Positions 24,671-33,391 are shown, numbered from the stretch's first letter. The stretch is 44,636 nt of DNA from an uncultured Flavobacteriales bacterium (GCA_905478185.1 CAJQHO010000047.1:1-44636), one strand, 5' to 3'. Notes: generated by a model not told the origin, from the sequence alone. Program-made: numbers and translations.

Positions 24671-25925
24671 AATACTAAAATTAGCTTTTGCTTTATTGAT
24701 TACAATAAGTGCAGGCGCACAAAAACCAACTCTTTTTCTTGGAGCAAAAGCACACCTTGGAAATGGAACAGTAATTGAGAATTCTGCAATTAGCATACAA
24801 AATGGAAAATTCCAATTGATTGCTGATGCTTCAGTCATCCGAATTGATCCATCAGCTTTTGACACTATTTACCGGCTAAATGGGATGCATATGTATCCTT
24901 CTTTTATAGTTCCCAATACAACTTTAGGTATTACTGAAATTGATGCCGTTAGAGCATCACATGATTATTCTGAAACTGGAGGTTTCAACCCAAATATTCG
25001 AACTCTTATTGCTTACAATTCTGACTCTAAAGTTGCTAAAACAGTAAGGACAAATGGGGTGCTTATCGCTCAAGTTACTCCAAGAGGAGGTCGGATTTCA
25101 GGACAATCATCAGTTATGCATTTGGATGGATGGAATTGGGAAGATGCGGCTTTAAGGATTGATGATGGAATCCATCTAAATTGGCCTGCTTCTTATTATA
25201 ATACGGGTTGGTGGGCTGAACCTGGAGAGTCCAAACAAAATAAAGAATATCAAAATAGAGTAAACGAGATTGAAACTTTCTTAACCAAAGCTAGTGCTTA
25301 TGCTAAAAGCTCTAACCTTATGGACTTAAAAATGGAAAGTATGCGTAACTTATTTGATGGAGGAAAAACGCTTTATATCCATGCTGATAATGCGAATGAT
25401 ATGCGTGATGCAATAGAGTTAAGTAATAAACTACATCTAAAAAAACTAGTGATAGTTGGTGCTGAAGAAGCTTTAAAAATCACTGATTTATTGCTCGAAA
25501 ATAGCATTTCACTAATATTAAATAGAGTTCACAGATTACCAAAATCACAAGACAGCCCGGTTGATGAGCCTTTTACTCAAGTTAAAAAACTACATGATGC
25601 TGGAGTTCATTTCTGTCTGAGTTATGAAGGAGAGATGGAGGCAATGGGCTCAAGGAATCTTTCTTTTACTGCAGGTACAACTGTTGCTTTTGGCATGGAT
25701 TACGAACAAGCAGTAAAAAGTATAACTTTAAATACTGCTGAAATTCTTGGAGTTGCTGATGAAGTTGGTTCTATAGAAAAAGGGAAAAATGCAACATTTT
25801 TTATAAGTGATGGTGATGCTCTTGATATGCGAACTAATGATGTAACTAAAGCTTATATCAATGGAGTTGCAATTGATTTAAACAACCACCAAAAGGAGCT
25901 ATTTGAGAAGTATAAGAACCGTTAA
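24660..25925 (+). CDS. Secreted amidohydrolase-family protein lacking the HxH metal motif
   Basis: 421 residues from the ATG at 24660, which creates a clean signal peptide (MKNRILKLAFALLITISAGAQ); the frame is open to 24585, but that start would bury the signal. The N-terminal amidohydrolase strand pattern is clear, but the metal site reads YPSFIVPNTTLG with no His pair. The C-terminal GSIEKGKNATFFISDGD matches the composite-domain end of the family. The translational overlap with the 993-residue protein suggests they form a complex in which this is a non-catalytic partner (inference). Its TAA shares TTAA (25922-25925) with the convergent gene. Confidence 0.88.
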   Translation: MKNRILKLAFALLITISAGAQKPTLFLGAKAHLGNGTVIENSAISIQNGKFQLIADASVIRIDPSAFDTIYRLNGMHMYPSFIVPNTTLGITEIDAVRASHDYSETGGFNPNIRTLIAYNSDSKVAKTVRTNGVLIAQVTPRGGRISGQSSVMHLDGWNWEDAALRIDDGIHLNWPASYYNTGWWAEPGESKQNKEYQNRVNEIETFLTKASAYAKSSNLMDLKMESMRNLFDGGKTLYIHADNANDMRDAIELSNKLHLKKLVIVGAEEALKITDLLLENSISLILNRVHRLPKSQDSPVDEPFTQVKKLHDAGVHFCLSYEGEMEAMGSRNLSFTAGTTVAFGMDYEQAVKSITLNTAEILGVADEVGSIEKGKNATFFISDGDALDMRTNDVTKAYINGVAIDLNNHQKELFEKYKNR

Positions 25926-26338
25926 GATTCCCAAATCAATTTCTTACCAAAGCCTAAGCGATTGTGTGTCATTTTAGCAAAAGTGAGTTCCATTTCCCAA
26001 AGATGAGTTTCCATAAGTCTAGCATAAGGGTATGCTTTTACATATTGCTCTTTTGGAATTTTCAGCTCCTCAGCTTTCAATTCTTTTATTTTCCCTAATA
26101 ATTGCACCCCTTGTATTTTGCTAATTTCTTTAGTCTCTAAAGCAATAGTGCCTGCCACATTAGGATTTGCTATAAAATCTTGTGCATGCTTGGTTTTAGT
26201 ATCAGATGAAAAAATCAATGAATTATTGTCTTGATTAAAAACATAATAGACATTGCAACAGTAAACCAGATTATCCTTACTTGTAGCTAAAGCTAAAAGA
26301 TAATGTTTATTAATAAACTCAACTATTGCTTTATCCAT
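25922..26338 (-). CDS. Pyridoxamine 5'-phosphate oxidase-like split-barrel protein
   Basis: 138 residues in the flavin-binding split-barrel superfamily: LLALATSKDNLVYCCNVYYVF at the N-terminus, LIFSSDTKTKHAQDFIANPNVAGTI in the middle, and a C-terminal RLGFGKKLIWES. It is shorter than true PdxH and lacks its C-terminal substrate loop, so vitamin B6 oxidation is unlikely; a flavin- or haem-binding stress protein of the YhbP type is closer. Its ATG overlaps the trpS stop by one base, so it is co-translated with trpS. Confidence 0.82.
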   Translation of the reverse strand: MDKAIVEFINKHYLLALATSKDNLVYCCNVYYVFNQDNNSLIFSSDTKTKHAQDFIANPNVAGTIALETKEISKIQGVQLLGKIKELKAEELKIPKEQYVKAYPYARLMETHLWEMELTFAKMTHNRLGFGKKLIWES

Positions 26339-27306
26339 TAGTAACCTATATTTCCTCTTACTCTATTTAAAACTTCAGTAGCAATAACTTTTGCTTTTTC
26401 AGCACCTTTTACAAGTTCATTATCAATGATCTTTTTATTCTGCATTAAGTGATTGAACTTTTCTCTCTCTGTTTTATACTTATCGCAAATCAATTCAAAA
26501 AGTTCTTGCTTTGCATGTCCGTAACCAAAATTCCCAGCAGCATATTTTGCTTTTAATTCTGAATTTTGCTTATCCGTTCCTAAAAGCTTAAAGAGTTTAA
26601 AAACATTACAATCCTCAGCATCTTTTGGATTTTCCATTGGAGTGCTATCTGTTTTAATTCCCATTATTTGCTTGCGCAATTTTTTATCCGAAAGGAAAAT
26701 ATTAATGAAATTATTATAAGATTTACTCATTTTTTGCCCATCAGTTCCTGGCACCATCATCACCCTTTGCTCTACCTTAGTTTCAGGCAATACAAATGAA
26801 TTTGGGTATTTATGATTAAACCTTGAAGCTATATCTCTTGTGATTTCTAAGTGCTGAACTTGATCCTTCCCTACTGGGACAATATTAGCATCATACAATA
26901 AAATATCAGCTGCCATAAGAACAGGATAAGTAAAAAGTCCTGTATTTACTTCTGAAAGTCTATCCGATTTATCCTTAAAAGAATGTGCTAATTGCAACCT
27001 TTGATAAGGAGCAAAGCAATTCAAATACCAAGTCAATTCACAAACTTGCGTTACATCCGATTGTCTATAAAATAAGTTTTTTTCAGTATCAAAACCAAAA
27101 GCCAGCCAAGCAGCAGCAGTTGCATAAGTATTTTCTTTTAATTTTTTTGCATCTCTAACTGTAGTAAACGAGTGCAAATCAGCAATAAAAAATAAACTTT
27201 CATTCTTTTTATCTTTTGAAAGTTCAATTGCTGGTACTATCGCCCCTAGTAAGTTTCCTAAGTGTGGAGTCCCTGTGCTCTGAATTCCTGTAAGTATTCT
27301 TGCCAT
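26338..27306 (-). CDS. trpS: TrpS, tryptophanyl-tRNA synthetase
   Basis: Charges tRNA-Trp. 322 residues, the bacterial length. Class I motifs: the HIGH equivalent GTPHLGNLLG near residue 12-21 and KMSKSYNN near 199. Also GLFTYPVLMAADILLYDANIVPVGKDQVQHLE, in two adjoining parts, typical of TrpRS tryptophan binding. Divergent from plsC; upstream only a TATTTTTA variant of the -7 consensus is seen. Confidence 0.97.
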   Translation of the reverse strand: MARILTGIQSTGTPHLGNLLGAIVPAIELSKDKKNESLFFIADLHSFTTVRDAKKLKENTYATAAAWLAFGFDTEKNLFYRQSDVTQVCELTWYLNCFAPYQRLQLAHSFKDKSDRLSEVNTGLFTYPVLMAADILLYDANIVPVGKDQVQHLEITRDIASRFNHKYPNSFVLPETKVEQRVMMVPGTDGQKMSKSYNNFINIFLSDKKLRKQIMGIKTDSTPMENPKDAEDCNVFKLFKLLGTDKQNSELKAKYAAGNFGYGHAKQELFELICDKYKTEREKFNHLMQNKKIIDNELVKGAEKAKVIATEVLNRVRGNIGY

Positions 27307-27342
27307 TTATCTTAAAATTTGATGTTGTAAAAATAGGATTTT

Positions 27343-27350
27343 TATCTTTG
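27343..27350 (+). promoter_or_regulatory. -7 element for plsC-gatC
   Basis: TATCTTTG matches TAnnTTTG and ends only 4 nt before the plsC ATG at 27355, so transcription probably begins at or next to the start codon. Confidence 0.6.
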
Positions 27351-27354
27351 CTGA

Positions 27355-28092
27355 ATGAAATGGATAGGATATCTTTTTAGTTCACTTTGGCGATTATGGT
27401 TTTTAATCATATTTCTGTTGGTATTTATACTATTCATGCCCGCATTATTTTTCTTTACTGCAATAATTAAAAATGAAATTGTAGTGGCTAATCTTACTCG
27501 ATATTGGTCTAAACTAACAATAAATCTTTCTTTTATTTTTCCAAAAATAGAATGGGAAGAAAAACTATCAAAAAAAGAACAATATATTTTCTGTCCTAAT
27601 CATGTATCCACTTTAGATGTGCCATTCATATTAGCTGTACTCCCTATCCCTTTGCAGTACATAGGGAAAGCTGAAATTGCTAAAATTCCTTTATTTGGTT
27701 ACTTCTACAAAGAGAATTCTGTTATTGTTGATAGAGCTAACAGAAAAGATGCTTATAGTGCCTTTTTAAAGGCTGGAGAAAAATTAAATACAGGAATAAA
27801 TATGTGCATTTTTCCTGAAGGAGGGATTCCTAAGGAAGATGTATTCTTAAAGAAATTTAAAAATGGGTCTTTTCGCTTGGCAATTGAACAAAATATTAAA
27901 ATAGTACCCATTACTCTTGCTGATAATAAAAGTATGTTTCCTAGTGAATATTTTAAAGGACGTCCAGGAATTGCACGTGTAAAAGTGCATAAAGCTATTG
28001 ACCCAAATAGCTTAGCAGAAAAAAGCATTAAAAATTTGAATAATTCAGTTTACAACACTATTTTTGAGCAATTAAAAAATTATGAGCAATAA
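27355..28092 (+). CDS. plsC: PlsC-like 1-acyl-sn-glycerol-3-phosphate acyltransferase
   Basis: Adds the second acyl chain to lysophosphatidic acid in membrane lipid synthesis. 245 residues with an N-terminal membrane anchor (about 12-36). Acyltransferase motifs: NHVSTLD with His83 and Asp88 (block I), YIGKAEIAKIPLFGYF, and FPEGG (153-157, block III), then VPITL. Its end overlaps gatC by 11 bp. The chemistry is secure; acyl-donor preference cannot be read. Confidence 0.93.
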   Translation: MKWIGYLFSSLWRLWFLIIFLLVFILFMPALFFFTAIIKNEIVVANLTRYWSKLTINLSFIFPKIEWEEKLSKKEQYIFCPNHVSTLDVPFILAVLPIPLQYIGKAEIAKIPLFGYFYKENSVIVDRANRKDAYSAFLKAGEKLNTGINMCIFPEGGIPKEDVFLKKFKNGSFRLAIEQNIKIVPITLADNKSMFPSEYFKGRPGIARVKVHKAIDPNSLAEKSIKNLNNSVYNTIFEQLKNYEQ

Positions 28093-28384
28093 CATTAAAG
28101 TTGATGATAAGTTAATAGCTGATTTATCAAGATTAGCAAAACTAAAATTTGATGAAGAATCTTCAGAAAAGATGAAGTCGGATTTAAAAACTATACTTGG
28201 TTTTGTTGATAGATTATCAGAAGTAGATACGGAAGGAATAGAGCCTTTAGTCTACATGAGTGAAGAAGTAAATGTATTGCGTGCTGATGAAATTTCTAAT
28301 GAAGTATCACAGGAAAATGCCCTTAAAAATGCTCCTCAAAAAGATTCAGATTACTTTAAAGTACCAACAATTTTAAAGAAATAA
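28082..28384 (+). CDS. gatC: GatC, Asp/Glu-tRNA amidotransferase subunit C
   Basis: A 100-residue stabilising subunit of the GatCAB complex that amidates misacylated Glu-tRNA-Gln or Asp-tRNA-Asn. Characteristic start IADLSRLAKLKFDEES, then LKTILGFVDRLSEVDTEGIEPL and the C-terminal APQKDSDYFKVPTILKK. gatA and gatB are not in the window, as is usual for Bacteroidota. Convergent with the LD-carboxypeptidase gene, with 3 bp between stops. Confidence 0.95.
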   Translation: MSNNIKVDDKLIADLSRLAKLKFDEESSEKMKSDLKTILGFVDRLSEVDTEGIEPLVYMSEEVNVLRADEISNEVSQENALKNAPQKDSDYFKVPTILKK

Positions 28385-28387
28385 AAA

Positions 28388-29281
28388 TTACTGTTTTAAT
28401 ATAACTCCATTTTCATTAATTTCAAGTGTACATTCTTTTCCGAAAACTAGAGTTCTATTATCATCTAAATGACCAGCAGGGAAATTAAAACAAACAGGAA
28501 AATCAAACTCTTTTATATATTCTAAAATTATCTCTTCTGCAGTCTTGCCAAAAGGAATTGTATTGTCATTCATATCACTCATTCCTCCAATAATCAAAGC
28601 CTTTAGATTCTTTAATTTTCCATTTCTTTTTAAATTCATCATCATTCTATCAACATGGTACATATACTCATCTAAATCTTCAATAAATAATATTTTTCCA
28701 TCAGTATCAACATCAGAATTTGACCCCAATAAACTGTATAAAATAGATAAATTCCCGCCTACAACTTCTGCTTCAACTTTTCCAAATTTGTTACAGGTAT
28801 GAGGTCCACATAAAATATTATTCTCGTTTCCAAAAAGACCATTTTTTAATGACGCCAAGCTTTCCTTTGCATTAGTTTTAAAATTTATTGGCATTGTAGC
28901 GTGCAAACTTGCAATCCCTAACTTATTTAAATGTGAATGTAAAACAGTAACATCACTATAACCTACAATCCATTTAGGTTTATTTTTCAACTTAGAAAAA
29001 TCAATATTATCAATAATTTGAACGGTTCCATAGCCACCTCTTGCACACAAAATTGCCTTAATAGAATCATCATCAATCATAGTTTGTAAATCTGTACTTC
29101 TCTGCTCTATTGTTCCTGAAAACTGATTATCAGCTTCAAATAAGTTAGATCCTAATTCTACTTTTAACTCCCAACTTTCAATAGTTTTAATGGCTGGAGC
29201 TAACTCATCCAAAGTAATTTTTCGAGCTGTGGAAATAACGCCAATTTTGTCGCCAATTTTTAATTTCTCAGGGAATATCAT
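28388..29281 (-). CDS. LD-carboxypeptidase (peptidase S66)
   Basis: Removes the terminal D-alanine from murein tetrapeptides in cell-wall recycling. 297 residues. The catalytic triad can be placed: Ser109 in [10 protein letters not shown], Glu201 in [16 protein letters not shown] and His271 in [11 protein letters not shown]. The preceding [12 protein letters not shown] is also diagnostic. No signal peptide, so cytoplasmic as in Escherichia coli LdcA. Divergent from metG. Confidence 0.94.
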   Translation of the reverse strand: MIFPEKLKIGDKIGVISTARKITLDELAPAIKTIESWELKVELGSNLFEADNQFSGTIEQRSTDLQTMIDDDSIKAILCARGGYGTVQIIDNIDFSKLKNKPKWIVGYSDVTVLHSHLNKLGIASLHATMPINFKTNAKESLASLKNGLFGNENNILCGPHTCNKFGKVEAEVVGGNLSILYSLLGSNSDVDTDGKILFIEDLDEYMYHVDRMMMNLKRNGKLKNLKALIIGGMSDMNDNTIPFGKTAEEIILEYIKEFDFPVCFNFPAGHLDDNRTLVFGKECTLEINENGVILKQ

Positions 29282-29308
29282 AAATGCAGTTTATTCAGTT
29301 GTAAAACT

Positions 29309-29316
29309 TATCTTTG
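29309..29316 (+). promoter_or_regulatory. -7 element for metG
   Basis: TATCTTTG matches TAnnTTTG, 26 nt before the ATG at 29343. It excludes the far upstream in-frame ATG at 29190, which lies within the LD-carboxypeptidase gene. Confidence 0.6.
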
Positions 29317-29342
29317 CTAAAATAAAAATTTTTAAGAAAAAA

Positions 29343-31037
29343 ATGACTAAAAAGAGATATACTGTTACCTCAGCTCTACTTTATGCAAATGGCCCTTTAC
29401 ATATTGGGCATATTGCTGGCGCCTATTTGCCAGCAGATATTTATGTTAGATATCTAAAAGGAAAAGGACATGATGTTGCTTTTATATGTGGTTCTGATGA
29501 GCATGGTGCTGCCATTACTTTGCGTGCCAAAAAAGATGGTGTTTCCCCACAAGAAATTGTAGACAAATACCATAACATCAATAAAAAAGCATTTGCTGAT
29601 TTTGGGATTGATTTTAGTATCTATCACAGAACTTCTGATGAATTGCATCATGAAACTGCAAAAGATTTTTTCAAAAATCTTGAAGATAAAACTGTGTTTA
29701 CTAAAAAAACAGCTGAACAATTTTATGATGAAGAAAATAAACAATTTATAGCTGACAGATATATTAGTGGGGAGTGCCCAAAATGTAATGCTACTGAGGC
29801 TTATGGCGACCAATGTGAAAAATGTGGTTCAGCGCTTAGTCCTGAAGAATTAATAAATCCAACATCCACTTTAAGTGGAAATACACCCATAAAAAAAGAA
29901 ACTTCTCATTGGTATTTACCAATGCAAGACCATGAAAAATGGCTAAAGCCTTGGATTGAAGATGGGATATTGAATGATGAAAATCATCACGATCCAAAAA
30001 CTTGGAGAAGCCAAGTAATCGGACAATGCAAATCATGGATTGATGGAGGATTACAAGCCCGTGCCATGACACGTGATTTAGATTGGGGAGTAAAAGTACC
30101 GGTAAAAGATGCTGATGGGAAAGTACTTTATGTTTGGCTAGATGCTCCTATCGGCTATATTTCAGCCACAAAACAATGGGCGAATGATATAGGGAGAAAT
30201 TGGGAGGATTATTGGAAAAATGAAGATACTGAACTTATCCATTTTATTGGGAAAGACAACATTGTATTTCATTGTATTATGTTTCCTATTATTTTAAAAG
30301 CACATGAAGATTATATTCTGCCTACCAATGTTCCTGCAAACGCATTCTTAAATTTAGAAGGAGAAAAATTATCTACCTCTCGTAATTGGGCAATTTGGTT
30401 GCACGAATATTTGGAGGATTTTAAAGGGCAAGAAGATGCTTTGCGTTATGCCCTTTGCGCTACTGCCCCTGAAAGTAAGGATACTGATTTTACTTGGGCT
30501 GATTTTCAGTCTAGAAACAACAATGAATTAGTTGCCATCTTTGGGAATTTCATCAATCGTGTAGTAGTTTTAACCAATAAATATTGGGATGGTGTTGTTC
30601 CGACTTGCAACACACTTGATGCTTATGATAAAGAGATATTAGAAAAACTGAAGGTATTCCCTGATAAAATTGGGGCTTCTATTGAAAAATATCGTTTCCG
30701 TGAAGCCTTGGGTGAACTGATGAATTTAGCCCGATTAGGAAATAAATACTTAGCAGATACTGAACCTTGGAAATTGAAAAAAACTGATGAACAAAGAACA
30801 GAAACTATCATGAATATTTCCATGCAGATTGCTGCATCTTTAGCTGTTTTATCTGAACCTTTTATGCCTTTTTCATCTGATAAATTAAAAGACATACTAG
30901 CCCTTAATAAGGTAAATTGGAATGATGCTGGAGGAATAATTATAAATGATAATCATAAAATAAACCCTGCTACTCATTTATTCAATAAGATTGAAGATGA
31001 GCAAATTGAAACACAATTAGAAAAATTAAAACAATAG
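29343..31037 (+). CDS. metG: MetG, methionyl-tRNA synthetase, without the C-terminal tRNA-binding domain
   Basis: Charges tRNA-Met. 564 residues from the ATG at 29343 ([23 protein letters not shown]). Zinc knuckle [17 protein letters not shown] near 141-157, KMSKS variant KLSTS at 342-346, then the anticodon-binding helical domain. It stops at [14 protein letters not shown], where many Bacteroidota MetRS (about 690 residues) continue into a Trbp111-like OB-fold dimerisation domain. That domain is missing here, with no remnant in the 55 bp before the next gene. A 34-bp palindrome covers the stop codon. Confidence 0.95.
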   Translation: MTKKRYTVTSALLYANGPLHIGHIAGAYLPADIYVRYLKGKGHDVAFICGSDEHGAAITLRAKKDGVSPQEIVDKYHNINKKAFADFGIDFSIYHRTSDELHHETAKDFFKNLEDKTVFTKKTAEQFYDEENKQFIADRYISGECPKCNATEAYGDQCEKCGSALSPEELINPTSTLSGNTPIKKETSHWYLPMQDHEKWLKPWIEDGILNDENHHDPKTWRSQVIGQCKSWIDGGLQARAMTRDLDWGVKVPVKDADGKVLYVWLDAPIGYISATKQWANDIGRNWEDYWKNEDTELIHFIGKDNIVFHCIMFPIILKAHEDYILPTNVPANAFLNLEGEKLSTSRNWAIWLHEYLEDFKGQEDALRYALCATAPESKDTDFTWADFQSRNNNELVAIFGNFINRVVVLTNKYWDGVVPTCNTLDAYDKEILEKLKVFPDKIGASIEKYRFREALGELMNLARLGNKYLADTEPWKLKKTDEQRTETIMNISMQIAASLAVLSEPFMPFSSDKLKDILALNKVNWNDAGGIIINDNHKINPATHLFNKIEDEQIETQLEKLKQ

Positions 31038-31067
31038 CATTTATTATGCATGCATAATAAATGCTAT
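31034..31067. repeat. 34-bp perfect palindrome at the metG stop
   Basis: Every base of 31034-31050 pairs with 31067-31051 with no loop or mismatch; the centre is ATGCATGCAT. It begins one base before the metG TAG and its last three bases overlap the -7 element at 31065-31072. It could be a transcription terminator hairpin (17-bp arms, although no clear T tract follows) or a binding site for a dimeric regulator of the next gene. Confidence 0.85.
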
Positions 31068-31072
31068 ATTTG
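31065..31072 (+). promoter_or_regulatory. -7 element for the T9SS-exported hydrolase
   Basis: TATATTTG matches TAnnTTTG, 20 nt before the ATG at 31093. The end of the 34-bp palindrome overlaps it, so a protein or hairpin there would affect initiation. Confidence 0.6.
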
Positions 31073-31092
31073 CAATCTAAAATATACATGCT

Positions 31093-32196
31093 ATGAAAAA
31101 ACTACCTACACTCCTTGCTTTAACCCTTATTAGTACTTTTACTTTTGCACAATGTAACGGAAGGTATCAAACAGAGATTTTCAACTCGGTTACTGTTACT
31201 GAAGTAAATTATTCTGACATTTATACAGACAATTATCATAAAATGGACATCTACACCCCTGATGGAGACACTGAAATAAATCGTCCTGTAATTTTATTTA
31301 TGCATGGAGGGTCATTTTATGGAGGAGATAAAGCAGATTCATATTGCGTAGAGTTTTGCACAGCTTTTGCAAAAAAAGGATATGTTGTTGCTTCTCCTAA
31401 TTATCGTTTAGTTTCCTTAATAAATATTGGTAGTTTTTTAACTAATCAAGATGAGCAATATGAAGCAGTACTACAAGCGACAGTAGACGTTAAGGCAGCT
31501 ATTCGTTATTTTAGAAAAGATTTAGCAAATGGAGATACTTATGGAATTGATCCAAACACTGTTTTTGTTGGAGGAAGTTCTGCAGGAGCTGTTACAGCAA
31601 TTCATTTAGCATACATTGATAATGTTAGTGATTTACCAACAACCCCATTTGACATTCAAGCAGTAGCTAATAATCTAGGTGGACTCGAAGGAGATGCTGG
31701 TAATATGGGCTATAGCTCTGAGGTTAATGGAGTAATTAGCTTTGCTGGAGGGATTAATACGTTAAGTTGGATTGATTCCAATGACGAGCCTCTAGTAAGT
31801 TGCCAAGGAGATGCTGATCAAACTGTTAGCTACAACTGCGCCCCTGGTCTTGGGCAAGCAACAGTTCTTGAGCTTTGTGGTAGTGGAGAAATACATCCTC
31901 AAGCTGATTTAGTTGGGGTGCTCAATGATAAATTAGTATTTCCTGGAGCAGACCATAGTTGGTGCAGCTCAGGAAACAGTTCTAATTTTATACAAGCTCT
32001 TGATTTCACAACAGACTTCCTTTTCCCTTTGTTACCATGCAACAATACTACTGCTATTACTGAAGTAAATTCTACACAAAGAAAATTGCTAAAAATTACT
32101 GATGTATTAGGAAGAGTGACAACTGCAAAACAAAACACTCCTTTATTTTATATCTATGATAATGGTAGTGTAGAAAAGAAAGTAATGCTAAACTAA
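31093..32196 (+). CDS. Alpha/beta-hydrolase (carboxylesterase-like) with T9SS sorting tail
   Basis: 367 residues. Signal peptide 1-19 (TFTFAQ). The esterase fold has the oxyanion motif HGGSF (71-75), nucleophile Ser163 in GGSSAG, and a C-terminal His in PGADHSWCS. The last 45 residues (RKLLKITDVLGR, then NTPLFYIYDNGSVEKKVM) match the type A sorting signal of type IX secretion cargo, so it should reach the cell surface or medium. There are several cysteines in the mature part. Substrate unknown; ester or acylated polysaccharide is plausible. yraN follows after 3 bp. Confidence 0.9.
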   Translation: MKKLPTLLALTLISTFTFAQCNGRYQTEIFNSVTVTEVNYSDIYTDNYHKMDIYTPDGDTEINRPVILFMHGGSFYGGDKADSYCVEFCTAFAKKGYVVASPNYRLVSLINIGSFLTNQDEQYEAVLQATVDVKAAIRYFRKDLANGDTYGIDPNTVFVGGSSAGAVTAIHLAYIDNVSDLPTTPFDIQAVANNLGGLEGDAGNMGYSSEVNGVISFAGGINTLSWIDSNDEPLVSCQGDADQTVSYNCAPGLGQATVLELCGSGEIHPQADLVGVLNDKLVFPGADHSWCSSGNSSNFIQALDFTTDFLFPLLPCNNTTAITEVNSTQRKLLKITDVLGRVTTAKQNTPLFYIYDNGSVEKKVMLN

Positions 32197-32199
32197 AAA

Positions 32200-32550
32200 T
32201 TGGCAAAACACAACAAACTAGGGAAAGATGGCGAGTTAATTGCCTTTATGTTTTTGCAAAGAGATAGTTGTACTATTCTGGAAACAAATTGGCGTTTCCA
32301 AAAAGCAGAAGTAGATATTATTGCTCAAAAAGATGGGTTTTTAATTTTTATTGAAGTAAAAACTAGAGGAAGTAAAAAGTTTGGAAATCCATCAGATTCA
32401 ATAGATAAGAAAAAAATTAGCCTCTATAAAGATGCGGTAGAAGGCTATTTAGAGCAATACCCATCTGAATTGGAAGTTAGGTTTGATGTTATTAATATTA
32501 TAATAGGTAAAGACGAAACTGAAATAGAACATATCCCTAACGCATTTTAA
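32200..32550 (+). CDS. YraN/UPF0102 family nuclease-fold protein, TTG start
   Basis: 116 residues with the UPF0102 signature: HNKLGKDGELIAFMFLQ, ILETNWRFQKAEVDIIAQKDGFLIFIEVKTRG. The Glu, Asp and E-V-K residues match a restriction-endonuclease-like active site, but the function is unproven in the family. The start must be TTG at 32200: a stop lies two codons upstream, and the next ATG would remove the conserved LGKDGE helix. Three bases separate it from the hydrolase stop. Confidence 0.9.
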   Translation: MAKHNKLGKDGELIAFMFLQRDSCTILETNWRFQKAEVDIIAQKDGFLIFIEVKTRGSKKFGNPSDSIDKKKISLYKDAVEGYLEQYPSELEVRFDVINIIIGKDETEIEHIPNAF

Positions 32551-32562
32551 GATATTCCTCTG

Positions 32563-32570
32563 TATATTTG
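32563..32570 (+). promoter_or_regulatory. -7 element for the RsuA-like gene
   Basis: TATATTTG matches TAnnTTTG, 14 nt before the ATG at 32585. Confidence 0.6.
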
Positions 32571-32584
32571 CAAAAATTTTCATC

Positions 32585-33391
32585 ATGAAAAGAGAAGGGA
32601 AATCAAGAAAAGATTTTAATCCAAAACCAACAAAAAAATCTTCATTCAGAAAAAAGCAAAACGCTAAAAAGAGAGTTGAAGATGGTAAGATGAGATTAAA
32701 TAAATTTATCGCTAATGCTGGAATTTGTAGCAGAAGAGAGGCAGATAAATTTATTGAAGCTGGTGTTGTTACCGTAAATGGAGTAGGTGTTACAGAAATG
32801 GGGCACAGAGTTTCCTCTACTGATATTGTTAAATTTAATGATCAAAAATTAAAGTCAGACACGCCAAGGTATGTGCTTTTGAATAAACCAAAGAACTATT
32901 CAGGGAGGGTTGAAAGCGGGACAGCTACATCATCAGTAATGCAATTAATTGCAGCTTCTTGTAAAGAAAAAGTTTATCCAATTGATAAATTAAATAAATC
33001 TGAAACTGGACTTTTACTTTTTACAAATGACAGTGATTTAGCTAAAAAATTAACTAATAAAAGTCAGAAAGTAAAAGCAATCTATCAAATTACATTAGAT
33101 AAAAATCTAAGACAAACAGATTTAGAAAAAATAAGGGAAGGATTTCTGGTTCATGGAAAAACTTGCTCTTTTGATTCAATTTCTTACATTCAGAATAAAG
33201 ATAAAAATGAAATTGGGATTGAACATAGTAGAGGTGGAACTAAATATGTAAAAAATATTTTTGAAAAGTTTAACTACAAAATTATAAAACTAGATCGAGT
33301 ATTCTTTGGAGGCTTAACTAAAAAGGATTTGCCTAGAAAACATTACAGACATCTATCGCAAGATGAACTCAATATTTTAAAACGACTTTAA
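32585..33391 (+). CDS. RsuA/RluB-family protein with the catalytic Asp replaced
   Basis: 268 residues: a basic tail (1-36), an S4 RNA-binding domain (MRLNKFIANAGICSRREADKFI, about 37-85), then the pseudouridine synthase fold. At the active site the family has GRLDrnTtGLLL. Here the sequence is DKLNKSETGLLL, so the Arg is Lys and the essential Asp is Asn137 (codon AAT at 32993-32995). The later motif, usually HSGRNRIVRRIFE, is HSRGGTKYVKNIFE. The last segment, LDRVFFGGLTKKDLPR, is well kept. It probably binds rRNA without making pseudouridine; family membership is sure, loss of activity is inferred. Confidence 0.88.
   Translation: MKREGKSRKDFNPKPTKKSSFRKKQNAKKRVEDGKMRLNKFIANAGICSRREADKFIEAGVVTVNGVGVTEMGHRVSSTDIVKFNDQKLKSDTPRYVLLNKPKNYSGRVESGTATSSVMQLIAASCKEKVYPIDKLNKSETGLLLFTNDSDLAKKLTNKSQKVKAIYQITLDKNLRQTDLEKIREGFLVHGKTCSFDSISYIQNKDKNEIGIEHSRGGTKYVKNIFEKFNYKIIKLDRVFFGGLTKKDLPRKHYRHLSQDELNILKRL

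Noticed and set aside
29190-29342. Longer N-terminus for metG (start at 29190)
   Set aside because: The extra 51 codons lie mostly within the LD-carboxypeptidase gene on the other strand, and the metG -7 element is at 29309-29316.
32200-32550. Restriction-modification or defence gene
   Set aside because: The nuclease-like fold is that of the widespread YraN/UPF0102 housekeeping family, and no methyltransferase or other defence gene is nearby.
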